Positions 1 through 8,050 of a DNA stretch of 64,000 nucleotides are shown here, piece after piece. Where the stretch lies: the NCBI RefSeq assembly GCF_024449095.1, contig NZ_CP024627.1, forward strand, positions 1,302,001-1,366,000, in the 5' to 3' direction. Both the position numbers and the translations under genes were made by a program. The stretch comes from Vibrio coralliilyticus. GTDB lineage: Bacteria > Pseudomonadota > Gammaproteobacteria > Enterobacterales > Vibrionaceae. The number at the start of each line of letters is the position of its first letter. Position 1 is the stretch's first letter. The notes below the pieces were generated by a model. That model did no database searches. It saw only the letters and a program-made list of their open reading frames with translations, and was not told the origin of the DNA.

Positions 1-117
1 CAGTCAAAATACGCACGCGCATTTTGTTTACGGTTTTTCTAGCGTTTTCTGTATAGGAATCAGAGAGGTTCATCGAAAACCGGGTGTTTCAAACAGAGCT
101 CGCGCAGTATACAAATG
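1..117 (+). promoter_or_regulatory. probable attI region at the integrase-proximal end
   Basis: No attC precedes the first crossover triplet (GTT at 117-119), whereas every other cassette in the window is bounded on its left by an attC. The simplest reading is that this stretch is the attI side of the array, with the integrase gene lying just outside on the opposite strand. A possible cassette promoter is TTTACG at 27-32 with TATAGG at 52-57 (19 bp spacing); it is weak. The attI call is inference from position. Confidence 0.5.
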
Positions 118-138
118 TTATGTTTATGAGGAGTTTCG

Positions 139-513
139 GTGGAACATATTTTGGCGTTGGACAATGTTATTGCGGCAGTTCTCGGGTTAATAAGTGGTGT
201 TATTGGGTCTCTGATAGCTCCTTGGGTCCATTGGGGTATTGAAAAGCGTCAAACGAGGCGAGCTGCTCGATATGAACTTATGCATGAAGCGAGAGCATAT
301 GTAATGTCAAAGCAATTCGGCATTGTTCAATATACTAAGAAAGACCACTACTATACGCTTCGACAAGAGTTTTCTAAAAAAGCGGTAGCCCGATTCGATG
401 AATTGTTGGATCAAACGACTAAAGGGCAAAACGTAGCGTCTAACAGAGAATCTGCAAGACAGATTGTTTTGAAAGAAATTTGCCGGACTGAGAAAAAGTG
501 GTTTCTAATATAA
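139..513 (+). CDS. hypothetical membrane-anchored protein (first cassette)
   Basis: A 124-residue protein starting at GTG, chosen because AGGAG lies six bases upstream. Residues about 8-30 form one hydrophobic segment rich in Gly, Ala, Ile and Leu, followed by a basic stretch (EKRQTRRAAR), so it is probably a single-span inner-membrane protein with its C-terminal 90 residues in the cytoplasm. I recognise no family. Being the first cassette after the presumed attI, it should be the most strongly transcribed gene of the array, from the integron promoter. Confidence 0.75.
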   Translation: MEHILALDNVIAAVLGLISGVIGSLIAPWVHWGIEKRQTRRAARYELMHEARAYVMSKQFGIVQYTKKDHYYTLRQEFSKKAVARFDELLDQTTKGQNVASNRESARQIVLKEICRTEKKWFLI

Positions 514-516
514 ACA

Positions 517-637
517 TAACAAGGCGTTTAAGAGGGATTCTCAACGCTTGGCATTTTCAGTTTGATTCAGCTTTAGTGTTTACGGCACAATGATTTAGGC
601 TAGGTGGTGGCGTTGTTCACCCCTTAACGCGGCGTTA
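517..637 (+). repeat. attC, type H
   Basis: Closes the first cassette; 121 bp from TAACAAGG to GCGGCGTTA, with internal arms CAACGCTTGGC and GGTGGTGGCGTTG. Confidence 0.9.
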
Positions 638-1111
638 GGTTGCTCTGGATTTGTACGGTTTTTAGTTTAGCGCTCAGCCACTTCAATAATCTTGTTTGTC
701 GCTAGTTTCAGTGGCCATGTGGCTCGAACTTTTTCAGGTGAAAGTTTCCTTCTATTGACAAACATTTGTGTGAGTAGGCAGAGCGTCTTCTGTTTTTAGT
801 GCTCTTGTCCAAGTCTATTCATTGGAAGTTTGTTCTCTCAACTTGGTTAGCTTTTTTGCTTCAGCGAACCACCGCAAAAATAGTGATTTAGTTGTTATTC
901 GGCTTGGGTGGTTATTGCGGTGCAGCTAGCTTTGGTGTTTGATAGTTTAGTCCTATAGCTCAAGCTAGCAAAGGTGTTCGTAATGAGCATACCTAACCAT
1001 CCGCTCAAGACGGACAACCAACGCTTGGCGGTTTTGTGTCTGGTTATGTTTAGTGTTTACGGTGGTTTGTTTGAGTTTTGTGGTATCGTTGGTAGCCGCT
1101 TAGCAAGGGCG
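635..1111 (+). mobile_element. R-cassette copy 1 (no gene), subtype A
   Basis: 477 bp between crossover points; its R-type attC is 994-1114. Subtype A, meaning the internal block carries CTATTGACAAACATTTGTG. The shared inverted repeat is CACCGCAA at 870-877 and TTGCGGTG at 915-922. By eye it is identical to copy 6 (7098-7574). The open frame beginning at 974 is only a translation of the attC and is not a gene. Confidence 0.85.
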
Positions 1112-1145
1112 TTATGTGTCTCCTTGTTTTATATGATCTTTAACT

Positions 1146-1529
1146 ATGAAAAATTTACTTATGAATTTTCCTCACTGTAATGAGTTTCAAGATAGTTCCT
1201 TTATTGGAATTTGGCATGAAGAGTCTTTATTCGATATTGATAGATACTGGGAACTTGAAAAAGACATTTTTGATTTGGCTAAAGAAAATCATTCTAATGA
1301 TATACCGAGGGATATAGCATGGCCAATCACTCGAATTTTTAGTTATATTATGATGTCAATTCAAGCGCATTATAGTTCCAATGATGGCTTTGAGCTGTTA
1401 AATATAACTGATAGTGAATTACATAACTTTAGAGAAAGATTTCAATGTGTTGTTGAGGGATTCTTTGAAGGTGTAATGCCTCTAAATGAAAGTTTTGAAA
1501 TCGTTAACCCATTAATAAAAAACACATAA
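1146..1529 (+). CDS. hypothetical protein, possible Imm41-like immunity protein
   Basis: A 127-residue acidic, soluble protein with no signal peptide. The opening (FPHCNEFQDSSFIGIWHEES) followed by YWELEKDIFDL resembles what I remember of Imm41-type immunity proteins, which neutralise polymorphic contact-dependent or secreted toxins; this is family memory, not a search result. No toxin gene lies next to it, so if the call is right it is an orphan immunity gene. The start has no clear ribosome binding site. Its stop codon is the TAA that opens the following attC. Confidence 0.6.
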   Translation: MKNLLMNFPHCNEFQDSSFIGIWHEESLFDIDRYWELEKDIFDLAKENHSNDIPRDIAWPITRIFSYIMMSIQAHYSSNDGFELLNITDSELHNFRERFQCVVEGFFEGVMPLNESFEIVNPLIKNT

Positions 1530-1647
1530 CAAAGCATTTAAGAGTGATTCCCAACGCTTGGCATTTTCATTCCATCGTTGGGCTTAGTGTTTAGGGTAGT
1601 ATGGTTAAGTTTTGTGGTAGCGTTGCTCACACCTTAATGCGGCGTTA
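1527..1647 (+). repeat. attC, type H
   Basis: 121 bp; its first three bases are the stop codon of the preceding gene. Confidence 0.9.
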
Positions 1648-1665
1648 TGCCTTTTTGGGGAAAAT

Positions 1666-2139
1666 ATGCAGTTTTACAAAGCAGATGAGTATCAGGCATC
1701 TTGTGAAGACCTTTATCGTAAGTATAAACTTCAGATAGCCGCTTTACTTCCGCGCGCAACAATTGAGCATATTGGTGCTTCTTCTATTCCTAATGCTGTA
1801 TCTAAGGGAGACCTAGACATACTTGTTGGTGTTAACGTTAACGAGCTAGAAAAAGCAGTGAAGTTACTTTCTACTTTAGGTTTTAACGAAAAATCCAATA
1901 CGTTAAGAACACAAGAGCTTTGCATGCTGGAGAATAGCTCAGGTGAAGATGTAGCTTTCCAAGTCGTAGTGAATGGCTCAGAATTTGACGTCTTTGTGGT
2001 TTTTAGGGACAAGCTTCGTGAAAGCCCTGAGTTAGTTCAACAATACAATGAACTCAAGATGTCTTGTACAGGCTGGGCTCACGAAGAGTATCGTCGAAAA
2101 AAGTCAGCTTTTATTGAGCGCGTTTTAGGACAGGCATAA
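1666..2139 (+). CDS. GrpB family protein (UPF0157, nucleotidyltransferase fold)
   Basis: A 157-residue protein with the GrpB signature EHIGASSIPNAVSKGDLDILVG at residues about 35-55, close to the usual EHIGSTSIPG...KPxIDI, in which the final acidic pair corresponds to the metal-binding aspartates of the nucleotidyltransferase fold. The biochemical activity of stand-alone GrpB proteins is not established. Start ATG follows GGGGAAAAT. The length fits the smaller members of the family. Its attC is R-type, the same type as the gene-less R-cassettes, unlike its neighbours. Confidence 0.8.
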   Translation: MQFYKADEYQASCEDLYRKYKLQIAALLPRATIEHIGASSIPNAVSKGDLDILVGVNVNELEKAVKLLSTLGFNEKSNTLRTQELCMLENSSGEDVAFQVVVNGSEFDVFVVFRDKLRESPELVQQYNELKMSCTGWAHEEYRRKKSAFIERVLGQA

Positions 2140-2256
2140 CAATCAGCTCAAGACGGACAACCAACGCTTGGCGGTTTTGTATCTGGTTGTGCTCAGTGTT
2201 TACGGTGGTTTGCCGTATTTTGTTGTATCGTTGGTAGCCGCTTAGCAAGGGCGTTA
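2137..2256 (+). repeat. attC, type R, on a coding cassette
   Basis: 120 bp; supplies the stop codon of the GrpB-like gene. Carries CCGTATTTTGTTG where R-cassettes read TTTGAGTTTTGTGG. Confidence 0.9.
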
Positions 2257-2266
2257 GAGGTATAAA

Positions 2267-2575
2267 GTGGAATATTCAATTGATGAAGCATCCAAAGAAA
2301 TTGGAAAACGTGTATTAGTATCCATAAGGATTGTATATCCAAATCGCGATGATGAATATGATGGTTTCTGGGGAATAATTGTTTCAGCTCACGAGAATGG
2401 GTTATTAGTCAAAGTCGAAGGTGGTAGTGAGGATGAATTTGAAATGATCCCACCAGATTTGGAATTTCTGCAACCTGCCAAGTATGATTTTTACCAGTTT
2501 AAAGACAATCAAATAATTGAAAATGTTGATTATGAAGTATATTGGTCTGCAGCTGATGACCCGGAATACCTCTAA
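2267..2575 (+). CDS. hypothetical acidic protein
   Basis: A 102-residue cytoplasmic protein starting at GTG, very acidic (many Asp and Glu). The first half (VLVSIRIVYPNRDDEYDGFWGII then GLLVKVEGG) reads like a small beta-barrel, and residues 65-102 are rich in aromatics. The ribosome binding site AGAGGT begins at the crossover point itself, so part of the translation signal is formed by the cassette edge. No function can be assigned. Confidence 0.7.
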   Translation: MEYSIDEASKEIGKRVLVSIRIVYPNRDDEYDGFWGIIVSAHENGLLVKVEGGSEDEFEMIPPDLEFLQPAKYDFYQFKDNQIIENVDYEVYWSAADDPEYL

Positions 2576-2693
2576 CAATCAGCTCAAGACGGACAACCAA
2601 CGCTTGGCGGTTTTGTGTCTGGTTATGTTTAGTGTTTACGGTGGTTTGTTTGAGTTTTGTGGTATTGTTGGTAGCCGCTTAGCAAGGGCGTTA
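2573..2693 (+). repeat. attC, type R, on a coding cassette
   Basis: 121 bp; overlaps the stop codon of the gene before it. Confidence 0.9.
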
Positions 2694-2712
2694 TACGTTC
2701 TAAGGAGGAACG

Positions 2713-3099
2713 GTGGTAGTAATATATGGAATCAAAGAGTATTTAAACCCGATCAAAGCTGAATTATCTGATGTGATTCAAGCCTCTATGACAAAAGTGC
2801 TGAGTCTGCCCGAAAGCAAACGCGCTCATAGGATTGTGCCTCTCGACAAATCTGACTTTTATTACCCTGAAGGTCGTACGGATGCTTATACAGTCATCGA
2901 AATCAATATGATGGAAGGGAGAAAAGCCGAAACTAAAAAAGCTCTCATAAAGACACTTTTTGCCAATATTGAATCTAGCTTAGGTATTTCTCCCGTAGAC
3001 ATCGAAATTACGATTAAAGAGCAACCACCGCACTGTTGGGGTTTTCGTGGAATGACCGGGGATGACGTTAAAGACCTGACATATAAGGTGAATGTCTAG
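2713..3099 (+). CDS. tautomerase family protein lacking the catalytic proline
   Basis: A 128-residue protein that fits the Tautomerase_2 group: an N-terminal beta strand, a helix containing KRAHRIVPLDKSDFYYPEG, then IEINMMEGRKAETKKALIKTLFANI and the ending DIEITIKEQPPHCWGFRGMTGDD. Family members use an N-terminal Pro (after Met) as the catalytic base; here residue 2 is Val (MVVIYG). The GTG start at 2713 has an excellent site (AAGGAGG), so the missing proline is unlikely to be a wrong start. It may be catalytically inactive or have another role. Confidence 0.75.
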   Translation: MVVIYGIKEYLNPIKAELSDVIQASMTKVLSLPESKRAHRIVPLDKSDFYYPEGRTDAYTVIEINMMEGRKAETKKALIKTLFANIESSLGISPVDIEITIKEQPPHCWGFRGMTGDDVKDLTYKVNV

Positions 3100-3124
3100 C
3101 GTCGAGTTGGGTGGAAACAAACGT

Positions 3125-3248
3125 ATAACAAGCAATTTAAGAGGGATTCACAACGCTTGGCACTTTTGCTTCTACTTCAGTTTTAGTGTTTATGGCATAG
3201 TGCTTTAGGTTTGGGTGGAGGCGTTGTTCACCCCTTAATTGGGCGTTA
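3125..3248 (+). repeat. attC, type H2
   Basis: 124 bp from TAACAAGC to GGGCGTTA; closes the tautomerase cassette. Confidence 0.9.
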
Positions 3249-3721
3249 GGTTGCTTTAAGACTGTACGTTTTTAGTTTGGTGCTCAGCCACTTCAATAAT
3301 CTTGTTTGTCGCTAGTTTCAGTGGTCATGTGGCTCAAACTCTGTCGGGTGAGAGTTTCATTCAACTGGCAAGCTTTGATGTTAGTGACTGAGTGTTTGTT
3401 GTTTTTAAGTGCTTTTGGTCAAGTTTGTTCGTTGAAAGTTCGCCATCTCAATTTGGTTAGCTTTTTTGCTTCAGTAAAACACCGCAAAAACAGTGACGTG
3501 GTTATTATCCAGCTTTGGTGGTGATTGCGGTGCATTGAGCTTTGGTGCTTCATGGCTTAGTCCTATAGCTCAAGCTAGCAAAGGTGTTTGTAGTGAGCAT
3601 ACCTAACAATCCGCTCAAGACGGACAACCAACGCTTAGCGGTTTTGTATCTGGTTGTGCTCAGTGTTTACGGTGGTTTGTTTGAGTTTTATGGTATTGTT
3701 GGTAGCCGCTTAGCAAGGGCG
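3246..3721 (+). mobile_element. R-cassette copy 2, subtype B
   Basis: 476 bp; attC 3604-3724. Subtype B (block CATTCAACTGGCAAGCTTTG). First of a tandem pair with copy 3. Confidence 0.85.
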
Positions 3722-4198
3722 TTAGGTTGCTTTAAGTTTGTTCGGTTTTTTAGTTTGGCGTCCAGCCACTTCAATAATATTGTTTTCGCTAGTGCCAGTG
3801 GTCATGTGGCTCGAACTTTTTTAGGTGAAGGTTTCCTTCTATTGACAAACATTTGTGTGAGTAGGCAGAGCGTCTTCTGTTTTAAGTGCTCTTGTCCAAG
3901 TTTATTCATTGGAAGCTCGTTATCTCAATTTGGTTAGCTTTTTTTGTTTCAGCGAACCACCGCAAAAATAGTGATGTGGTTGTTATTCAGCTTTGGTGGT
4001 TATTGCGGTGCAGTTAGCTTTGGTGTTTCATGGGTTAGTCCTATAGCTCCAGCGAGCAAAGCGTTCGTAATGAGCATACCTAACCATCCGCTCAAGACGG
4101 ACAACCAACGCCTGGCGGTTTTGTGTCTGGTTATGTTTAGTGTTTACGGTGGTTTGTATGAGTTTTGTGGTATCGTTGGTTGCCGCTTAGCAAGGGCG
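3722..4198 (+). mobile_element. R-cassette copy 3, subtype A
   Basis: 477 bp; attC 4081-4201. Directly follows copy 2 but belongs to the other subtype, so the pair is not a simple tandem duplication. Closest to copy 19 (26549). Confidence 0.85.
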
Positions 4199-4224
4199 TT
4201 ATATACGAAATGAACGAGATATAT

Positions 4225-4560
4225 ATGAATAAAATAAATTTATTTTTACTAACCTATCTTTTGCCAAGTTTAACGTTGGCAAGTGAGACCAGCGAGACAA
4301 CGATAAAACGAGTTTTATCTGGCCCTGAATTTGGAAAACAAGTTCTAATTACGGTGGATACTAATCCATCTAGTTTGCCTGAATGTCACACAAATCAATG
4401 GTACAACTACGTTTTCGATGGAACGACGCCAGAGGGACAAATGACGTTAAGTCTAGTCCTTACAGCTTATGCTGCACAAAAAACAGTTGTGGTATCTGGA
4501 ACAAATAGTTGTACTCTCAGAGGGGGAGTTGAAAACTTAAAGTACATCCTCGCCAAATAA
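4225..4560 (+). CDS. small secreted two-cysteine protein, paralogue 1 of 3
   Basis: A 111-residue protein with a signal peptide (NKINLFLLTYLLPSLTLA, cleavage after ALA-type Leu-Ala). I chose ATG 4225 because GAG lies six bases upstream and the signal peptide then starts properly; ATG 4210 is in frame but less apt. The mature part has two Cys (PECHTNQW and NSCTLRG) and the block LSLVLTAYAAQKTVVVSGT. Two other cassettes (19890 and 54185) encode diverged proteins with the same signal peptide, Cys spacing and LLxAxAxxKxVxV block. Probably exported to the periplasm or medium; function unknown. Confidence 0.75.
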   Translation: MNKINLFLLTYLLPSLTLASETSETTIKRVLSGPEFGKQVLITVDTNPSSLPECHTNQWYNYVFDGTTPEGQMTLSLVLTAYAAQKTVVVSGTNSCTLRGGVENLKYILAK

Positions 4561-4563
4561 ATA

Positions 4564-4654
4564 TAACAAAGCATTTAAGAGTGATTCGCAACGCTTGGCA
4601 GTTTCGCTTCGCTCAAGTATAGCCAAGCGCTGCTCACACCTTAATGCGGCGTTA
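4564..4654 (+). repeat. attC, type S
   Basis: 91 bp with hairpin arms CGCTTGGC and GCCAAGCG around TTCGCTTCGCTCAAG. Confidence 0.9.
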
Positions 4655-4682
4655 GTTTACATATCAAATTCAGAGGACAAAA

Positions 4683-5150
4683 ATGAAAATCAGATCGGCT
4701 GAAGTGTCAGATTTAGACTCACTCTTGCGTCTAAATTATCAGATTGGAGTCATGCACTTTGAAAATGCACCAGAAGCATTTGTTGAACCATCATCTGAAG
4801 AAAAAGAGTTTCTTCTTCAAGCTATAAATGATCAATCAAGATTCTTTCTAGTTGCGGAAATTTCTGGTGATGTTGTTGGTTTTGTAACTGCCACAGTGAC
4901 TCAAAATGAAGCAATCCCATTTCTCGTTAAAACACCTATCTGTCGTGTAGGTACAATCGTAGTTGATGAAAGTGTTAGAGTTGCCGGTATTGGAACTCAA
5001 CTCATGGCTCAGTGTAATGACTGGGCTAAATCCCAAGGTGCTGAACAAATTAGACTAGAGGTAATGGCTTTCAATAAGCGTGCGCAAAGTTTTTATGCCA
5101 AACTGGGCTTTGAAGAGCAGTCAAAAACAATGTGGAAAACTGTAAACTAA
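4683..5150 (+). CDS. GNAT family N-acetyltransferase
   Basis: A 155-residue single-domain GNAT protein, which transfers an acetyl group from acetyl-CoA to an amine of an unknown substrate. Visible GNAT landmarks are FFLVAEISGDVVGFV (strands 2-4), the acetyl-CoA binding motif A (TIVVDESVRVAGIGTQLM, with the R-x-x-G-x-G/A type loop at VAGIGT) and the C-terminal NKRAQSFYAKLGFEE motif B. AGAGGA lies upstream of the ATG. The stop is supplied by the attC. Small GNATs are common integron cargo; the substrate cannot be read from sequence. Confidence 0.85.
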   Translation: MKIRSAEVSDLDSLLRLNYQIGVMHFENAPEAFVEPSSEEKEFLLQAINDQSRFFLVAEISGDVVGFVTATVTQNEAIPFLVKTPICRVGTIVVDESVRVAGIGTQLMAQCNDWAKSQGAEQIRLEVMAFNKRAQSFYAKLGFEEQSKTMWKTVN

Positions 5151-5269
5151 CAAAGCATTTAAGAGTGATTCTCAACGCTTGGCATTTTTCATTCCATCGT
5201 TGAGTGCAGTGTTTATGGTGGTAAGGTTAAGTTTCGTGGTCGCGTTGTTCACACCTTAATGCGGCGTTA
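5148..5269 (+). repeat. attC, type H
   Basis: 122 bp; provides the stop codon of the GNAT gene. Confidence 0.9.
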
Positions 5270-5743
5270 GGTTGCTTTAAGCTAGTACGGTTTTTAGTTT
5301 TGTACTCAGCCACTTCAATAATCTTGTTTGTCGCTAGTTTCAGCAACCATGTGGCTCGAACGTTTTTCAGGTGAAGGTTTCATCCAACTGGCAAGCTTTG
5401 ATGTTAGTGGCTGGGTGTCTTCTGCTTTAAATGCTCTTGGTCATATTTGTTCGCTGAAAGTTCGTTATCTCAACTTGGTTAGCTTTTTTGCTTCAGCGAG
5501 CCACCGCAAAAATAGTGATGTGGTTACTATTCAGCTTCGATGGTGATTGCGGTGCAGTTGGCCTTGGTGTTTCATGGGTGAGTCCTATAGCTTAAGCGAA
5601 CATAGATGCTCGTAATGAGCATACCTAACCATCCGCTCAAGACGGACAACCAACGCTTGGCGATTTTGTGTCTGGTTATGTTTAGTGTTTACGGTGGTTT
5701 GCTGGAGTTTTGTGGTATCGTGGGTAGCCGCTTAGCAAGGGCG
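5267..5743 (+). mobile_element. R-cassette copy 4, subtype B
   Basis: 477 bp; attC 5626-5746. Precedes phosphotransferase copy 1. Confidence 0.85.
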
Positions 5744-5764
5744 TTAGTTGCACGAGGAGGTTTC

Positions 5765-6538
5765 GTGGAAGAATTATCAGGCGGACGAGAGTCAGAAATA
5801 TATCGAGACGGTGAAGTTGTCTATCGACCTCTTCAGCCGTGGAGTCCTACAATTCACCTTATTTTGAAGCATCTTGAGCGAGAAAATGTAGCTGAATGCC
5901 CAAGATTCCTTGGTGTTAACCAAGAGCAGGAAGTCCTAAGTTTTGTCGCTGGTAATACTTATAACTACCCACTAGTTGGTGCAATCGCAACTGCTGACGC
6001 ACTCATATCAGCAGCTAAATTATTGCGTAAAATACATGACTCAACTGTGCCACTTTTGGATCAAGTAGATGTCAATGCGCACAAGTGGATGCTAGAGCCA
6101 AGAGAGCCTTTTGAAGTTATCTGTCATGGTGACTTTACCCCATACAATGTTGCTCTCTCCGAGAGCACAGTTGTAGGTGTATTTGACTTTGATACTGCGC
6201 ACCCTGCGCCAAGAATATGGGATCTAGCATATTCAGTTTATTGTTGGTCGCCTTTCAAAACAGACAGAAATGATAAGTTAGGTACAATCTCCGAGCAGGC
6301 GGCTAGAGCTAAGTTGTTCTGTGATAGTTACGGTGCCACTGAACCCGAAAGAAATCAGTTAGCCGACGCAATGGTTCAGCGATTACAAGCTTTAGTTTCG
6401 TTCATGCGTAGTGAAGCTGAAAATGGTAATAAGTCCTTTGCTGAAAATATAGAGCAAGGTCATCTTCAGGCCTATCTAAATGACATAGAATATATTGCTG
6501 AAAATAAACAAAAAATTCAGTGCGCATTGTGCAACTAA
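5765..6538 (+). CDS. aminoglycoside phosphotransferase (APH/choline kinase) family protein, copy 1
   Basis: A 257-residue protein starting at GTG 5765, ten bases after GAGGAGG. It carries the kinase catalytic loop HGDFTPYN at 121-128 (Asp123 as catalytic base, Asn128 binding metal) and DFD at 141-143 (metal-binding Asp, equivalent to DFG), then WDLAYSVYCW. The N-terminal lobe is short, with YRDGEVVYRPLQPWS in place of a normal glycine loop. It should phosphorylate a hydroxyl of a small molecule with ATP or GTP; whether an aminoglycoside is accepted cannot be told. Copies at 9067 (intact) and 61001 (nonsense) are over 90 percent alike by eye. Confidence 0.85.
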   Translation: MEELSGGRESEIYRDGEVVYRPLQPWSPTIHLILKHLERENVAECPRFLGVNQEQEVLSFVAGNTYNYPLVGAIATADALISAAKLLRKIHDSTVPLLDQVDVNAHKWMLEPREPFEVICHGDFTPYNVALSESTVVGVFDFDTAHPAPRIWDLAYSVYCWSPFKTDRNDKLGTISEQAARAKLFCDSYGATEPERNQLADAMVQRLQALVSFMRSEAENGNKSFAENIEQGHLQAYLNDIEYIAENKQKIQCALCN

Positions 6539-6626
6539 CAAAGCATTTAAGAGTGATTCGCAACGCTTGGCAGTTTCGCTTCGCTCAAGTATAGCCAAGC
6601 GTCGCTCACACCTTAATGCGGCGTTA
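6536..6626 (+). repeat. attC, type S
   Basis: 91 bp; supplies the stop of phosphotransferase copy 1. The same S-type site follows all three phosphotransferase copies. Confidence 0.9.
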
Positions 6627-7097
6627 GGTTGCTTTAAGCTTATACGGCTTTTTAGTCTTGATATCAGCCACTTCAATAATCTTGTTTGTCGCGAATTTTA
6701 GCGGCCATGTGGCTCGAAGATTTTCATGTGAAAGTTTCATTTAGTTGGCAAGCTTTGACGTTAGTGGCAGAGGCTTTTCCGTTTTAAGTGCTTTTGGCCA
6801 AGTTTGTTCGTTGAAAGTTCGCTATCTCTATCCGGTTAGTTTTTTTGCTTCAGTGAACCACCGCAAAAAAGTGATGATTGCTATTCAGTTTCGGTGGTTA
6901 TTGCGGTGCAATTGGCTTTGGTGTTTCATGGGTTAGTCCTATGGCTCAAGCTAGCTAAAGTGTTCGTAATAAGCATACCTAACCATCCGCTCAAGACGGA
7001 CAACCAACGCTTGGCGGTTTTGTGTCTAGTTGGGTATCGTGTTTACGGTGGTTTGTTTGAGTTTTATGGTATTGTTGGTAGCCGCTTAGCAAGGGCG
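6624..7097 (+). mobile_element. R-cassette copy 5, subtype B
   Basis: 474 bp; attC 6980-7100. First of three R-cassettes in a row (copies 5, 6, 7). Confidence 0.85.
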
Positions 7098-7574
7098 TTA
7101 GGTTGCTCTGGATTTGTACGGTTTTTAGTTTAGCGCTCAGCCACTTCAATAATCTTGTTTGTCGCTAGTTTCAGTGGCCATGTGGCTCGAACTTTTTCAG
7201 GTGAAAGTTTCCTTCTATTGACAAACATTTGTGTGAGTAGGCAGAGCGTCTTCTGTTTTTAGTGCTCTTGTCCAAGTCTATTCATTGGAAGTTTGTTCTC
7301 TCAACTTGGTTAGCTTTTTTGCTTCAGCGAACCACCGCAAAAATAGTGATTTAGTTGTTATTCGGCTTGGGTGGTTATTGCGGTGCAGCTAGCTTTGGTG
7401 TTTGATAGTTTAGTCCTATAGCTCAAGCTAGCAAAGGTGTTCGTAATGAGCATACCTAACCATCCGCTCAAGACGGACAACCAACGCTTGGCGGTTTTGT
7501 GTCTGGTTATGTTTAGTGTTTACGGTGGTTTGTTTGAGTTTTGTGGTATCGTTGGTAGCCGCTTAGCAAGGGCG
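7098..7574 (+). mobile_element. R-cassette copy 6, subtype A
   Basis: 477 bp; attC 7457-7577. Matches copy 1 (635-1111) base for base as far as I can compare by eye. Confidence 0.85.
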
Positions 7575-8050
7575 TTAGGTTGCTTTGGGTTTGAACGGTT
7601 TGTAGTTTGGCGTTCAGCCACTTCAATAATCTTGTTTGTCGCGAATCTCAGCGGCCATGTGGCTCGAACTTTTTCAGGAGAAAGTTTCATTCAACTGGCA
7701 AGTTTTGATGTTAGTGGCCGAGTGTTTTCCGTTTTCAGTGCTCTTGGCCGAGCTTGTTCATTGAAAGTTCGTTATCTCAATTTGGTTAGCTTTTTTGTTT
7801 CAGCGAACCACCGCAAAAATAGTGGCGGGGTTGTTATTCAGGCTCGGTGGTTATTGCGGTGCAGTTGGCTCTGGTGTTTTATGGTTTAGTCCTATAGTGC
7901 AAGCTAGCAAAAGCGTTTGTAATGAGCATACCTAACCATCCGCTCAAGACGGACAACCAACGCTTAACGGTTTTGTGTCTGGTGGTGCTCAGTGTTTACG
8001 GTGGTTTGTTTGAGTTTTGTGGTATTGTTGGTAGCCGCTTAGCAAGGGCG
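7575..8050 (+). mobile_element. R-cassette copy 7, subtype B
   Basis: 476 bp; attC 7933-8053. Matches copy 30 (53682-54157) by eye, 46 kb away. Has a 150-codon open frame in one phase, but other copies break that frame. Confidence 0.85.

Noticed and set aside
49..64. LexA-like box CTGTATAGGAATCAGA in the presumed attI region
   Set aside because: The right half is CAGA and not ACAG, so the palindrome is off by one; integrase genes are often LexA-controlled but this match is too poor.
635..1111. CRISPR array or IS element as explanation of the repeats
   Set aside because: Repeats are 120 bp or 477 bp with variable genes between them, no 25-40 bp repeat/spacer pattern, no transposase and no target duplications; attC features explain them.
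974..1180. Recurrent open frame MSIPNHPLKTDNQRLAVL... in dozens of places
   Set aside because: It is the translation of R-type attC sites (ATGAGCATACCTAACC...). It has no ribosome site, ends wherever the next cassette starts and merely adds false N-termini to real genes.
1731..2012. Minus-strand frames opposite GrpB-like and many other genes
   Set aside because: Shadow frames with Ser/Thr-rich low-complexity content and no translation signals.
4564..4654. S-type hairpins as Rho-independent terminators
   Set aside because: The stem (CGCTTGGC/GCCAAGCG) is strong but no T-run follows it; it is the attC fold.
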